Under the pieces are notes generated by a model. The model worked only from the letters and a program-made list of their open reading frames with translations, was not told the DNA's origin and ran no database searches. From the NCBI GenBank assembly GCA_030039655.1, contig JASHVC010000406.1, positions 1 to 5,848 of the forward strand: DNA of 5,848 bases, given 5' to 3'. Source of the DNA: Xanthobacteraceae bacterium (GTDB taxonomy: Bacteria > Pseudomonadota > Alphaproteobacteria > Rhizobiales > Xanthobacteraceae). The translations under genes and the position numbers were made by a program. Positions 1 to 5,704 of this stretch are shown piece after piece. Each line of letters opens with the position of its first letter. The first letter of the stretch is position 1.

Positions 1-75
1 TGTCGGCGCAGCGGCCAAGTCGGCCATCGAGGCCCGCAATCATAAACGCCTAGGGCGTCTGTCTGGGAGGACTCC

Positions 76-429
76 ATGGACGATTGGTCGAGTGTGCGGC
101 TCTGCGATGTCGGCAATTTGCTGCTGAGCGGGATACTATTCTTTTCACCCTGGATGTTCGATCTGTCCACCGGCGCCCAGATCCAGACCGCATCCACTGT
201 CGGCACCGTCATCGCGGTCCTGTCGATCGCCGCGCTCGCCGCGTTTGCGGTCTGGGAGGAGTGGCTCATCCTGATCGCCGGCCTGATGCTCATGGCATCG
301 CCATGGCTGCTGGGCTTCCAGGACAGCCAAGCCACAACCATCGACGTGGCCATCGGCGTCAGCGTGGCGGTACTGGCGGCGTTCGAGGCCTGGTACCTGT
401 ACGCGGCAGGCCGACGATCTCAAGCTTGA
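76..429 (+). CDS. SPW-repeat integral membrane protein
   Basis: A 117-residue, very hydrophobic protein with about four predicted membrane helices, near residues 11-30, 41-60, 62-81 and 89-110. It carries two copies of the Ser-Pro-Trp signature, FFSPWMF near residue 25 and MASPWLLGF near residue 75, at equivalent places in helices 1 and 3. This gives the internal two-fold repeat typical of the SPW-repeat family (PF03779). The length fits a complete small member. The ATG is preceded by GGGAGGA at 65-71 with a 4-nt gap, a strong ribosome binding site that fixes the start. The family is common in Rhizobiales and actinobacteria, and its biochemical role is unknown; location in the inner membrane is the only safe statement. 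It is followed by a palindromic element and then by a convergent small gene, so it is probably transcribed alone or as the last gene of a unit that begins outside the window. Confidence 0.88.
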   Translation: MDDWSSVRLCDVGNLLLSGILFFSPWMFDLSTGAQIQTASTVGTVIAVLSIAALAAFAVWEEWLILIAGLMLMASPWLLGFQDSQATTIDVAIGVSVAVLAAFEAWYLYAAGRRSQA

Positions 430-440
430 GGCAAGCCCAA

Positions 441-519
441 GAATCGAAAATCGGAACCCGGATGGCAGCGCCAGTGGCATGCAGCCACCCTGGCCTTCCA
501 CGTTCCGACTTTCGACTTC
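441..519. repeat. Long imperfect hairpin element between convergent genes
   Basis: The arms 441-457 and 502-519 pair almost completely: 16 of 17 pairs, one A/C mismatch (450/509) and one bulged C (516), with the core TCGGAAC opposite GTTCCGA. Inside is a second stem, 470-478 with 484-494, closed by an ATGCA loop and carrying a two-base bulge. The whole 79-nt stretch can fold as one nested hairpin on either strand. It sits between the 3' ends of the SPW gene and the small minus-strand gene, as expected of a mobile palindromic intergenic repeat or a bidirectional 3' processing or termination structure. There is no T-run, so it is not a canonical intrinsic terminator. I do not recognise it as a named repeat family. 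Confidence 0.6.
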
Positions 520-556
520 CAAGTACCGATGTCTGGCTTTTGGCGGTGGCTGCCGC

Positions 557-745
557 TTAAGCAGCTTCGCCGCCGTAACCATCCCAGTTGGTCGGAGGCG
601 GCACGTAGGGCGGCTTCTTGCCCGAGCCCTCATAGACGCGGAAGCGTCCATACCACCGGTACGGCGCCGTTCTGTCCTTCGAAAGCCTGCTGGAATCGTC
701 AGCACTTGCAGCGGCCAGCTTGGCCGCGTCCGTATCGTCCTTCAT
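557..745 (-). CDS. Small hypothetical protein, about 62 residues
   Basis: From the ATG at 745 this encodes a 62-residue soluble-looking protein. The N-terminal third is rich in Asp, Ala and Ser (MKDDTDAAKL). The C-terminal half is rich in Tyr, Trp, Pro and Gly, for example YRWYGRFRVYEG and the end PPTNWDGYGGEAA. It has no signal peptide, membrane segment or Cys pair. Third codon positions are GC-rich, as expected here, and the opposite-strand frames look like shadows. The ATG at 745 is preceded by GGGGGTAGGA, purine-rich but very close. An ATG at 757 (66 residues) is the alternative start. A longer frame reaching 835 would run through the palindrome at 766-779 and is unlikely. I do not recognise the family. 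The palindrome directly upstream suggests regulated expression. It could still be a chance open frame. Confidence 0.55.
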   Translation of the reverse strand: MKDDTDAAKLAAASADDSSRLSKDRTAPYRWYGRFRVYEGSGKKPPYVPPPTNWDGYGGEAA

Positions 746-765
746 TCCTACCCCCATTCCCGGTA

Positions 766-779
766 TGAACGATCGTTCA
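766..779. promoter_or_regulatory. Perfect 14-bp palindrome, candidate operator
   Basis: TGAACGATCGTTCA is a perfect self-complementary 14-mer, centred 28 bp upstream of the small minus-strand gene's ATG at 745. The core AACG-N2-CGTT resembles operators of several TetR-family regulators, such as the PaaR type. The TGAACG half-site is shared with the inverted repeat in front of the metallophosphoesterase gene at 2905-2927, where the gap between half-sites is 3 instead of 2. A role as operator is inferred from symmetry and position. Confidence 0.5.
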
Positions 780-865
780 CGAGTAGGCGAGCAGTACGGC
801 AGAAATGGGCGGTAAACCCGCCCCCGGCGTGACATTTAGGCCTTAGGCAAGCGCCGTTTGCTTAT

Positions 866-887
866 CTGGTAAACGGCCGATTACCAG
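866..887. promoter_or_regulatory. 22-bp near-perfect palindrome, candidate operator
   Basis: The left half is CTGGTAAACGG and the right half CCGATTACCAG. Ten of eleven base pairs are symmetrical; the only break is the A/A pair at 873 and 880. The half-site GGTAAAC occurs again as direct copies at 811-817 and 892-898. Clustering with symmetry between two divergently oriented genes suits a dimeric DNA-binding regulator, though neither the protein nor the controlled gene can be named from sequence. Confidence 0.4.
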
Positions 888-1121
888 TCGCGGTAAACTC
901 TCATTTAATGGTTGCGAGGGAACAGTCTGCGTAACGTCAAGGGGAATAAGGGGAACGCTTCCTACTTATCCAAAGGGATTGCGACATTCCTGCAACACAT
1001 GTTGCTCGAAGTGTGTTGATGCCGCGGCCGTGACTGGCGTGCAGGCGGCGTGTTCTGTAAGAAAATGCCTAGAAGTCGGTGTTGCCGGGGTCGGCGCTGG
1101 AACGGCAGGGACTGGGTCAGT

Positions 1122-1793
1122 ATGAAAATACGCGCGATTGCTTTCGTTATCGTCGGGTTAATGCTCGGCGGTTGCATGCAGGAGACACTCGAGCCCGCGA
1201 GTGAGGCCAGCTGGACGAATCGCGATAAGCAGCTGATGCACAACCTGCCCTATGCGCAGGCCACCATCCCCGAGGATTTCCGTCGACACATCGTCGACTT
1301 CAACCGCAAGGAAGCCGCCGGCTCCATCGTCATCGATCCCGACAACAAATTCCTTTACTACGTGCTGCCGAACAGCAAGGCGATCCGCTACGGCATTACG
1401 GTCGGCGAGGAAGCGCAGGTGTGGAGCGGCATCGCCAAAGTTGGGCGCATGGAAGAGTGGCCGTCCTGGACTCCCACCGCGAGCGAGCAACAGCGCCTCG
1501 GCCCATTGCCAGCATTTGTCACTGGCGGTCCGCATAACCCGATGGGCGCGCGAGGCATGTATCTCTATTCCGGCGGCAAGGACACGCTGTACCGCATCCA
1601 CGGCACCAATCAGCCGGAGTATATCGGCCAAGCCATTTCGTCAGGCTGCATCCGCATGACCAATGAAGACGCGATTGACCTCTACAGTCGCGTGAAGCTC
1701 GGCACGATCGTCGTGGTCCTGGCGTCGCACAACGAGAGCGCGCCGTTCGCCCAACACATCGCGTCTGGATCCGATAACGGAAAATCGTATTAG
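1122..1793 (+). CDS. L,D-transpeptidase lipoprotein (ErfK/YbiS/YkuD family)
   Basis: A 223-residue periplasmic cell-wall enzyme. YkuD-domain L,D-transpeptidases form or break 3-3 peptidoglycan cross-links, or attach outer-membrane proteins to peptidoglycan, using a catalytic cysteine. From the ATG at 1122, residues 1-17 are a lipoprotein signal peptide ending in the lipobox LGGC, with Cys18 as the predicted lipidated residue. The YkuD domain spans about residues 66-201. Its active site is visible as His160 in IHGTN and SSGCIRM with Cys176 and Arg178; Ser-Gly-Cys-Ile-Arg is the family signature. A GTG at 1050 in the same frame would add 24 charged residues that hide the signal peptide, so 1122 is preferred, although the ribosome binding site there (AGGGA, 13 nt upstream) is weak. 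The gene is monocistronic and ends in a strong terminator. Whether it makes cross-links or anchors outer-membrane proteins cannot be told. Confidence 0.9.
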   Translation: MKIRAIAFVIVGLMLGGCMQETLEPASEASWTNRDKQLMHNLPYAQATIPEDFRRHIVDFNRKEAAGSIVIDPDNKFLYYVLPNSKAIRYGITVGEEAQVWSGIAKVGRMEEWPSWTPTASEQQRLGPLPAFVTGGPHNPMGARGMYLYSGGKDTLYRIHGTNQPEYIGQAISSGCIRMTNEDAIDLYSRVKLGTIVVVLASHNESAPFAQHIASGSDNGKSY

Positions 1794-1824
1794 CGGCTGT
1801 CCTGAGCAGACCTGAATAAAGCAG

Positions 1825-1854
1825 CGGCGCCGGCCCACCGGCGCCGTTTGCTTT
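1825..1854 (+). terminator. Intrinsic terminator after the L,D-transpeptidase gene
   Basis: A perfect 9-bp GC stem, CGGCGCCGG (1825-1833) with CCGGCGCCG (1838-1846), a CCCA loop, then the T-rich tail TTTGCTTTT. It starts 31 nt after the TAG at 1791-1793. The A-rich AATAAAG just upstream means the same stem could act weakly for transcription arriving from the opposite direction. Confidence 0.88.
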
Positions 1855-1863
1855 TCCGATCTG

Positions 1864-1882
1864 GATTCTTCCTAGATTCTTC
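1864..1882. repeat. Short direct repeat GATTCTTC, two copies
   Basis: GATTCTTC occurs at 1864-1871 and 1875-1882, an 11-bp period, between the terminator and the 49-bp palindromic repeat. It could be a small flanking duplication or chance; nothing shows a function. Confidence 0.3.
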
Positions 1883-1886
1883 GTTG

Positions 1887-1935
1887 GAGCATGGTCTTTT
1901 CGGAAAACCGGTATCCGTTTTTCCGGATCATGCTC
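1887..1935. repeat. RIME-like palindromic intergenic repeat, 49 bp
   Basis: The outer arms are GAGCATGGTC (1887-1896) and GATCATGCTC (1926-1935), complementary except for one G-T pair. Inside are CGGAAAAC and GTTTTTCCG, which also pair with a one-base bulge. The layout GAGCATG, CGGAAAA, a short centre, TTTTCCG, CATGCTC matches from memory the repeat scattered through intergenic DNA of Bradyrhizobium and relatives, comparable to the Rhizobium intergenic mosaic elements (RIME). The right arm ends on the last base of the phosphoesterase's TAG (1935-1937), so the repeat lies immediately downstream of that gene, in the convergent gap with the transpeptidase gene. Confidence 0.72.
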
Positions 1936-2882
1936 TAGGCTGCGCCGTTTGCAGGCAAAGCGGGCGCCCCTAACTCCACGTGTACGACTTCGGGAGGCAC
2001 GCCCAGGCGAGCTGGAATCGCGCTCGTGCCAAGCCCGCCGGAAACGATCATATGGCGGTTGCTTTCGACCACGTGCCCATAGGCGTAGCGGGCTCCATAT
2101 TTCGACGGCACAAAGGCCGGCCAGATCAGCGGCAATCGGATCTGTCCGCCATGGGTGTGGCCGGCGAGCGTGAGCGCAACCCGCGATGGAACACGAGGGA
2201 AGATGTCCGGCTCATGCACCAGCAACACAACGGGGTCGTCGGTGCTAACGCGGGCGAGCGTTCCGGGAAGGTCATCGATACCGCGGAAGCGGCCGTGGCC
2301 GAGCGGATGCGCGAGCTGATCGCCGATGCCAGCCAGCCAGAATTTTTGCCCTGGCCCGCCCAACAACACCGCATCGTTCTCGAGCACGGGAATGCGCACC
2401 TGCGCGAGCGCACTGCGCACCCCATGCAGGTCGTACCACCAGTCGTGGTTACCGAGGATCGCCCAGGTGCCCAGCGGGGCGTGAAGACGTGCGAGCTCGG
2501 CGGCCCAGAGCGGGTCCGCCATGCGCTTGATCGGAAATCGGTACGAGGCGATGAAATCGCCGAGCAGGACGACAACATCTGGACGCAACCGGTTGGCGGT
2601 GTCCACTACGCGACGCACATGCGGAAGCTGCATGTCCGGCCCGCCGGCATGAAGGTCCGCGATCACCGCGATGGAGAGCTTGCGGTCCGTGGGCCAGCCG
2701 GACGGGGTCGGCGTGTAGCGGGTGACGACGAGACCCTCAGGCTCGATCGCGGCATAACCGGCCGTCGTGACTAAGGACGCGGCAACAATTCCCGCGCTAG
2801 ACAAGAGAACGCGGCGCCGCGTCAGCGGCCTTATTGCGAGCAATGAATCATCTTCAGGCCTCGGGCCAGTACTCTCCGGCAT
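1935..2882 (-). CDS. Calcineurin-like metallophosphoesterase, exported or membrane-anchored (YkuE/YaeI type)
   Basis: A 315-residue phosphoesterase with the full two-metal motif set: ADLH (Asp76, His78), GD (Gly108, Asp109), GNHD (residues 144-147), a metal-ligand His in LVHEPD (His223) and GHTHGG (residues 241-246). The N-terminus has a twin-arginine-like stretch, TRRRVLLSS, from residue 21, then a hydrophobic segment to about residue 45. This suggests Tat export or a membrane anchor, as for Bacillus YkuE. Substrates of relatives include phospholipid or UDP-diacylglucosamine phosphodiesters; the true substrate here is unknown. The ATG at 2882 is chosen because GAGAGGGG lies just upstream and the inverted repeat at 2905-2927 then stays outside the coding region. 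An ATG at 2933 or TTG at 2951 would extend the frame through it. The gene lies 87 nt after the aminotransferase on the same strand and seems to have its own promoter. Confidence 0.9.
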   Translation of the reverse strand: MPESTGPRPEDDSLLAIRPLTRRRVLLSSAGIVAASLVTTAGYAAIEPEGLVVTRYTPTPSGWPTDRKLSIAVIADLHAGGPDMQLPHVRRVVDTANRLRPDVVVLLGDFIASYRFPIKRMADPLWAAELARLHAPLGTWAILGNHDWWYDLHGVRSALAQVRIPVLENDAVLLGGPGQKFWLAGIGDQLAHPLGHGRFRGIDDLPGTLARVSTDDPVVLLVHEPDIFPRVPSRVALTLAGHTHGGQIRLPLIWPAFVPSKYGARYAYGHVVESNRHMIVSGGLGTSAIPARLGVPPEVVHVELGAPALPANGAA

Positions 2883-2904
2883 AGCCCCTCTCGTTAGAGT
2901 AAAA

Positions 2905-2927
2905 ATCGTGAACGCAGCGTTCACGAT
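2905..2927. promoter_or_regulatory. 23-bp perfect inverted repeat, candidate operator of the phosphoesterase gene
   Basis: The arms ATCGTGAACGC and GCGTTCACGAT are perfectly complementary over 11 bp around a single central base at 2916. It lies 22 bp upstream of the ATG at 2882 and covers most of a plausible -10 box (2923-2928), so a bound dimer would block transcription start. Perfect symmetry of this length is very unlikely by chance. Confidence 0.65.
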
Positions 2928-2951
2928 ACCCATAGCCTTTCCGAGCAGCAA
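2923..2951 (-). promoter_or_regulatory. Possible sigma-70-type promoter of the phosphoesterase gene
   Basis: On the minus strand, TTGCTG (2946-2951) and TATCGT (2923-2928) are separated by 17 bp, matching the spacing of a housekeeping promoter with moderate box agreement. Transcription would begin near 2916, inside the inverted repeat. The match is weak enough that position relative to the repeat is the main support. Confidence 0.4.
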
Positions 2952-2955
2952 TTAT

Positions 2956-2974
2956 TGTGAATGCGCCTTTCACA
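2956..2974. promoter_or_regulatory. Second 19-bp inverted repeat, overlapping the aminotransferase stop codon
   Basis: TGTGAATGCGCCTTTCACA has 7 of 9 symmetrical pairs, the outer six perfect. It aligns without gaps to the inner 19 bp of the repeat at 2905-2927, as GTGAA[C/T]GC, one base, then [G/C]C[G/T]TTCAC. The centres are 49 bp apart. It lies just upstream of the candidate -35 box and includes the aminotransferase's TGA at 2970-2972. The two sites look like a pair for one regulator. Confidence 0.5.
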
Positions 2975-4358
2975 TCTGCGCGAGGCGCTCACGCGTGACC
3001 CAGTCGAGAGTCTTGTCGAGGGCGCGCGTCAAGCGGGCAAATAAATCATCGACTTCCGCCGCGCTGATGACAAGGGGCGGCGACAGCGTCAGAACGTCGC
3101 CCAAAACTGAACGCACGATCAGGCCTTCGGCTTCCCCAAACGCCACCGCCTTTGCGCCGACGCCGTGTTGGGCGGCGAAGGAGCGCTTGGTGCGCTTGTC
3201 GGCGACGAGTTCGACCCCGCCGATCAGGCCGAGCCCGCGCGCTTCTCCCACCAGCGGATGGGAATTGAGCGCCTTGAGCCGCGCCTGAAATTGCGAACCG
3301 CGCTCGGCCGCCCTTTCGATGATCCGATCGCGGGCATAGATCTCGATCGCCTTGAGCGCCACCGCGGCCGAGACCGGATGACCCCCGTAGGTGAAGCCGT
3401 GGCCGAAGACGCCGATCTTTTTGCTCTCGGCGAGCAGCGCCTGATACATGCTCTCCGGGATCATTACCCCGGCGATCGGCAAATAGGCCGACGACATCAT
3501 TTTGGCGATTGAGATCGCGTGCGGGCGGTAGCCGAGTTTCTGGCAGCCGAACATGGTGCCGAGCCGGCCGAAGCCGCAAATGACCTCATCGGTGATCATG
3601 AACACATCGTGCTTGGCGCAGACCGGCATGATCTTTTCGAAGTAGGTCGTGGGTGGCACGATCACGCCGCCGGCGCCCATGACCGGCTCGGCGATGAAAG
3701 CCGCGACCGTGTCGGGGCCTTCCTTGACGATCAGCGCGTCGAGCTCTTCGGCAAGCCGAGTCGCGAATTGCTCTTCGCTCTCGCCCTCGTGGGCGAACCG
3801 GTAATGGTGTGGACAACCGGCGTGCAGAAAGCCCGGCAGCGGCAGATCAAAATCCCGATGGTTGCCGGGCAAGCCGGTCAGGGACGCCGCCACGATGGTG
3901 ACGCCGTGATAAGCCTTCATCCTGCTGATGATTTTTTTCTTCTGCGGCCGGCCGAGCGCGTTGTTCAAATACCAGACGAGCTTGACCTGGGTGTCGTTTG
4001 CCTCCGAGCCGGAATTGCAGAAGAACACCTTTGAGATCGGCACCGGCGCGATCTCTTTCAGCTTCTCCCCAAGCTCGATCGCCGGGTCATGGCTCTTGCC
4101 GGTGAACAGATGAGCAAAAGAAAGCTTGCGCATCTGCGTGGCAGCCGCCTCGACCAGCTCCTCGTTGCCATAGCCCAGCGCCGTGCACCACAGTCCAGCC
4201 ATGCCCTCGATGTAGGGCTTGCCTTCGGTGTCGTAGACATAGACGCCCTGCCCGCGCTCGATGATTAGCGGGCCGCTGTCGCGAAAGCTGGCAAGGTTAA
4301 TGTAGGGGTGCACCAGCGTTTCGACGTCGCGGGTCGCAAGATTGCTGAGCGGTGCCAT
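2970..4358 (-). CDS. Class III PLP-dependent aminotransferase
   Basis: A full-length 462-residue omega-aminotransferase of the group usually labelled aspartate aminotransferase family, close to SpuC-type polyamine and beta-alanine/taurine pyruvate aminotransferases. It moves an amino group from an amine or omega-amino acid to an oxo acid, usually pyruvate, in the cytoplasm. Visible motifs: GMAGLWC (52-58), NSGSEAND (115-122, cofactor phosphate), YHG (150-152), AEPVMGAGG (223-231), DEVICGFGR (257-265, Asp257 to the pyridine nitrogen), SIAK with Lys286 as the Schiff-base lysine, and FTYGGHP (322-328). All key residues are present. The start at 4358 is supported by AAGGGGA with a 6-nt gap. It follows the monooxygenase by 83 nt without a terminator, so is probably in the same operon, and may process the amino group of the substrate or a breakdown product. 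Substrate specificity cannot be read from the motifs. Confidence 0.93.
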   Translation of the reverse strand: MAPLSNLATRDVETLVHPYINLASFRDSGPLIIERGQGVYVYDTEGKPYIEGMAGLWCTALGYGNEELVEAAATQMRKLSFAHLFTGKSHDPAIELGEKLKEIAPVPISKVFFCNSGSEANDTQVKLVWYLNNALGRPQKKKIISRMKAYHGVTIVAASLTGLPGNHRDFDLPLPGFLHAGCPHHYRFAHEGESEEQFATRLAEELDALIVKEGPDTVAAFIAEPVMGAGGVIVPPTTYFEKIMPVCAKHDVFMITDEVICGFGRLGTMFGCQKLGYRPHAISIAKMMSSAYLPIAGVMIPESMYQALLAESKKIGVFGHGFTYGGHPVSAAVALKAIEIYARDRIIERAAERGSQFQARLKALNSHPLVGEARGLGLIGGVELVADKRTKRSFAAQHGVGAKAVAFGEAEGLIVRSVLGDVLTLSPPLVISAAEVDDLFARLTRALDKTLDWVTRERLAQM

Positions 4359-4441
4359 GCGGTTCCCCTTAGTGGGTCTTGGGATTTGCGCGAATCGCCA
4401 TTTGGCCGCGCGCGCTACCGGCAGTTAAACCCCGGCGCGTA

Positions 4442-5641
4442 TCAAACCGCAATTGCCGTCGCGTCGTAATGGTAAAGCCAATCGAGCCGCTCGCGCACCC
4501 GCTCCTGCTGCCACTCGCGGGCGACGGCGATCGCCACGGCTTCCTGATCGGCCAAAGCCCGGCTGAAGGCGTGCCGCCGATTTTCATGGGCCTTGCGCAC
4601 GACGGCGGTAGTTCGCTCCCTGCGGATGTCCTCGTAGCGGTCGAACGCCGCGGCCGGATCGTCGCTGTATTTTTTGATGCACGCCGCAACGATATAGGCG
4701 TCCTCGATGGCCATGACCGCGCCCTGGCCGAGAAACGGCAGCGTCGGGTGGCAGGCATCGCCGAGCAGCGTGACGCGCCCTGCCGACCACGTCGGCATAG
4801 GGCCACGCGCCATCAAAGCCCATTTGTACGGCGTACCCATGTGATCGATGAGAATGTGCACGTCCTCGTGCCAACCAAGAAAATCGCTCGCCAACTCTTC
4901 CTTGCTGCCGACCACCGACCAGGATTCGACCCGCCAATCTTCGCGCTCGACGATGCTGATGAAATTCATGAGCTCGCCGCGCCGCACCGGATAATGCAGC
5001 ACATGGCCATGAGGCCCGAGCCAGTTGGTCGTGACGAGCTGTGAAAGATGCGGCGGCAGCCGATCCATGGGCACAAGTCCACGCCAAGCCACACAGCCGG
5101 TAAATTCCGGCGCATCAGCGCCGAACAGGCACTTGCGCACAGCCGAGTGAATGCCGTCCGCGCCGATCGCGAAGGCGCCGGCCGCGCCCTCGCCATTGGC
5201 AAACTGCAGCGTCACGCCATCGGCCGTCTGCCTTACGCTTGTGCAACGCATGCCGAGCTTGATGGCGTCAGGCTTGCACGTGCGGACCGCCTCGGCCAGG
5301 ACGCCGTGCAGATCGTTACGATGCATGAGAATGTGGGGAGTACCGAAGCGCTGCACCGACGCCGGGCCGAGATCGAACCAGTTCCAGGTCTCGCCGGTGC
5401 GCCAGTGGCGCAATTGGCGCCGCGATGGCAGGACTTGCGTGCTTTGCAGCGCCGCTTCCAGACCCAGGGCATACAGCACGCGAGTTCCGTTGGAGCCGAT
5501 CTGGATTCCCGCGCCAATCTCCTTCAGCTCCGGCGCCTGTTCATAGACGACGACATCAAGGCCGCGTTGCAGCAGCGCTAATGCAGCCGTGAGGCCGCCT
5601 ATGCCGCCGCCAATTATCATGATCGGTGTGGGTGATGCCAT
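4442..5641 (-). CDS. FAD-dependent monooxygenase, group A aromatic hydroxylase (salicylate/3-hydroxybenzoate hydroxylase-like)
   Basis: A 399-residue flavoprotein hydroxylase. Group A enzymes use FAD, NAD(P)H and O2 to add a hydroxyl group to an activated aromatic ring. Visible: the Rossmann fingerprint GGGIGG (11-16) with Glu34 ending strand 2; the NAD(P)H/FAD-linked GADG motif (160-163) with Arg169; and the second FAD motif LLGDACHPTLPF (292-303) followed by LGQGAVMAIEDA (304-315). The segment WRGLVPMDRLP (186-196) recalls salicylate and 3-hydroxybenzoate hydroxylases, but substrates in this family switch readily (hydroxynicotinate, anthranilate and kynurenine enzymes share the fold), so only the class is firm. 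The ATG at 5641 gives the normal length, although no good ribosome binding site is visible. It lies 63 nt after a Bug/TctC binding-protein gene and before the aminotransferase, forming an apparent uptake and breakdown operon. Confidence 0.9.
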   Translation of the reverse strand: MASPTPIMIIGGGIGGLTAALALLQRGLDVVVYEQAPELKEIGAGIQIGSNGTRVLYALGLEAALQSTQVLPSRRQLRHWRTGETWNWFDLGPASVQRFGTPHILMHRNDLHGVLAEAVRTCKPDAIKLGMRCTSVRQTADGVTLQFANGEGAAGAFAIGADGIHSAVRKCLFGADAPEFTGCVAWRGLVPMDRLPPHLSQLVTTNWLGPHGHVLHYPVRRGELMNFISIVEREDWRVESWSVVGSKEELASDFLGWHEDVHILIDHMGTPYKWALMARGPMPTWSAGRVTLLGDACHPTLPFLGQGAVMAIEDAYIVAACIKKYSDDPAAAFDRYEDIRRERTTAVVRKAHENRRHAFSRALADQEAVAIAVAREWQQERVRERLDWLYHYDATAIAV

Positions 5642-5704
5642 GAACTTTGCGGGTGCGGTTTCGGAATACGATCACTGCCCGTGTAGCCGGAGCGTGACAA
5701 GACC

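Larger units (their letters stand above)
746..1121. other. 376-base intergenic stretch between divergent genes, rich in palindromes
   Basis: No convincing gene lies between the small minus-strand gene and the transpeptidase. Contents seen: the 14-bp palindrome at 766-779; a 6-bp-arm hairpin at 807-823 (GGGCGG, TAAAC loop, CCGCCC); a 22-bp near-palindrome at 866-887; the motif GGTAAAC at 811-817, 868-874 and 892-898; a tandem 9-bp repeat at 939-956 (AAGGGGAAT then AAGGGGAAC); and an inverted repeat GCAACA-CA-TGTTGC at 992-1005. I could not identify a confident sigma-70 or EcfG-type promoter (GGAAC to CGTT) for either gene. Confidence 0.5.

Noticed and set aside
2..127. Open plus-strand frame from the left edge (reading VGAAAKSAIEARN...) that could be the end of an upstream gene
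   Set aside because: It runs about 50 bases into the SPW gene before stopping, has no recognisable family features, and is too short to judge. No gene is claimed in 1-75.
901..915. Possible CtrA-type site near TTTAATGGTTG
   Set aside because: It does not match TTAA-N7-TTAA or TTAACCAT on either strand.
1050..1121. Upstream GTG start for the L,D-transpeptidase
   Set aside because: It adds a basic, Cys-containing 24-residue stretch before a normal lipoprotein signal peptide, which fits non-coding leader better.
979..1125. Cys-rich open frame from a TTG codon, whose TGA overlaps the transpeptidase ATG
   Set aside because: No ATG or GTG start with a good ribosome binding site and no recognisable domain; the run of Cys codons looks incidental. 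Translational coupling would be attractive but is unsupported.
1980..2774. Long plus-strand open frame opposite the phosphoesterase
   Set aside because: A shadow frame in GC-rich DNA; the minus strand has the full catalytic motif set of a known family.
2883..2951. N-terminal extension of the phosphoesterase from TTG 2951 or ATG 2933
   Set aside because: It would translate through the inverted repeat and put 17-23 extra residues before the twin-arginine region; the ATG at 2882 has a better ribosome binding site.
3935..3945. Run of seven T in the aminotransferase as a possible frameshift point
   Set aside because: The protein stays in frame and matches the family on both sides of the run, so there is no break.
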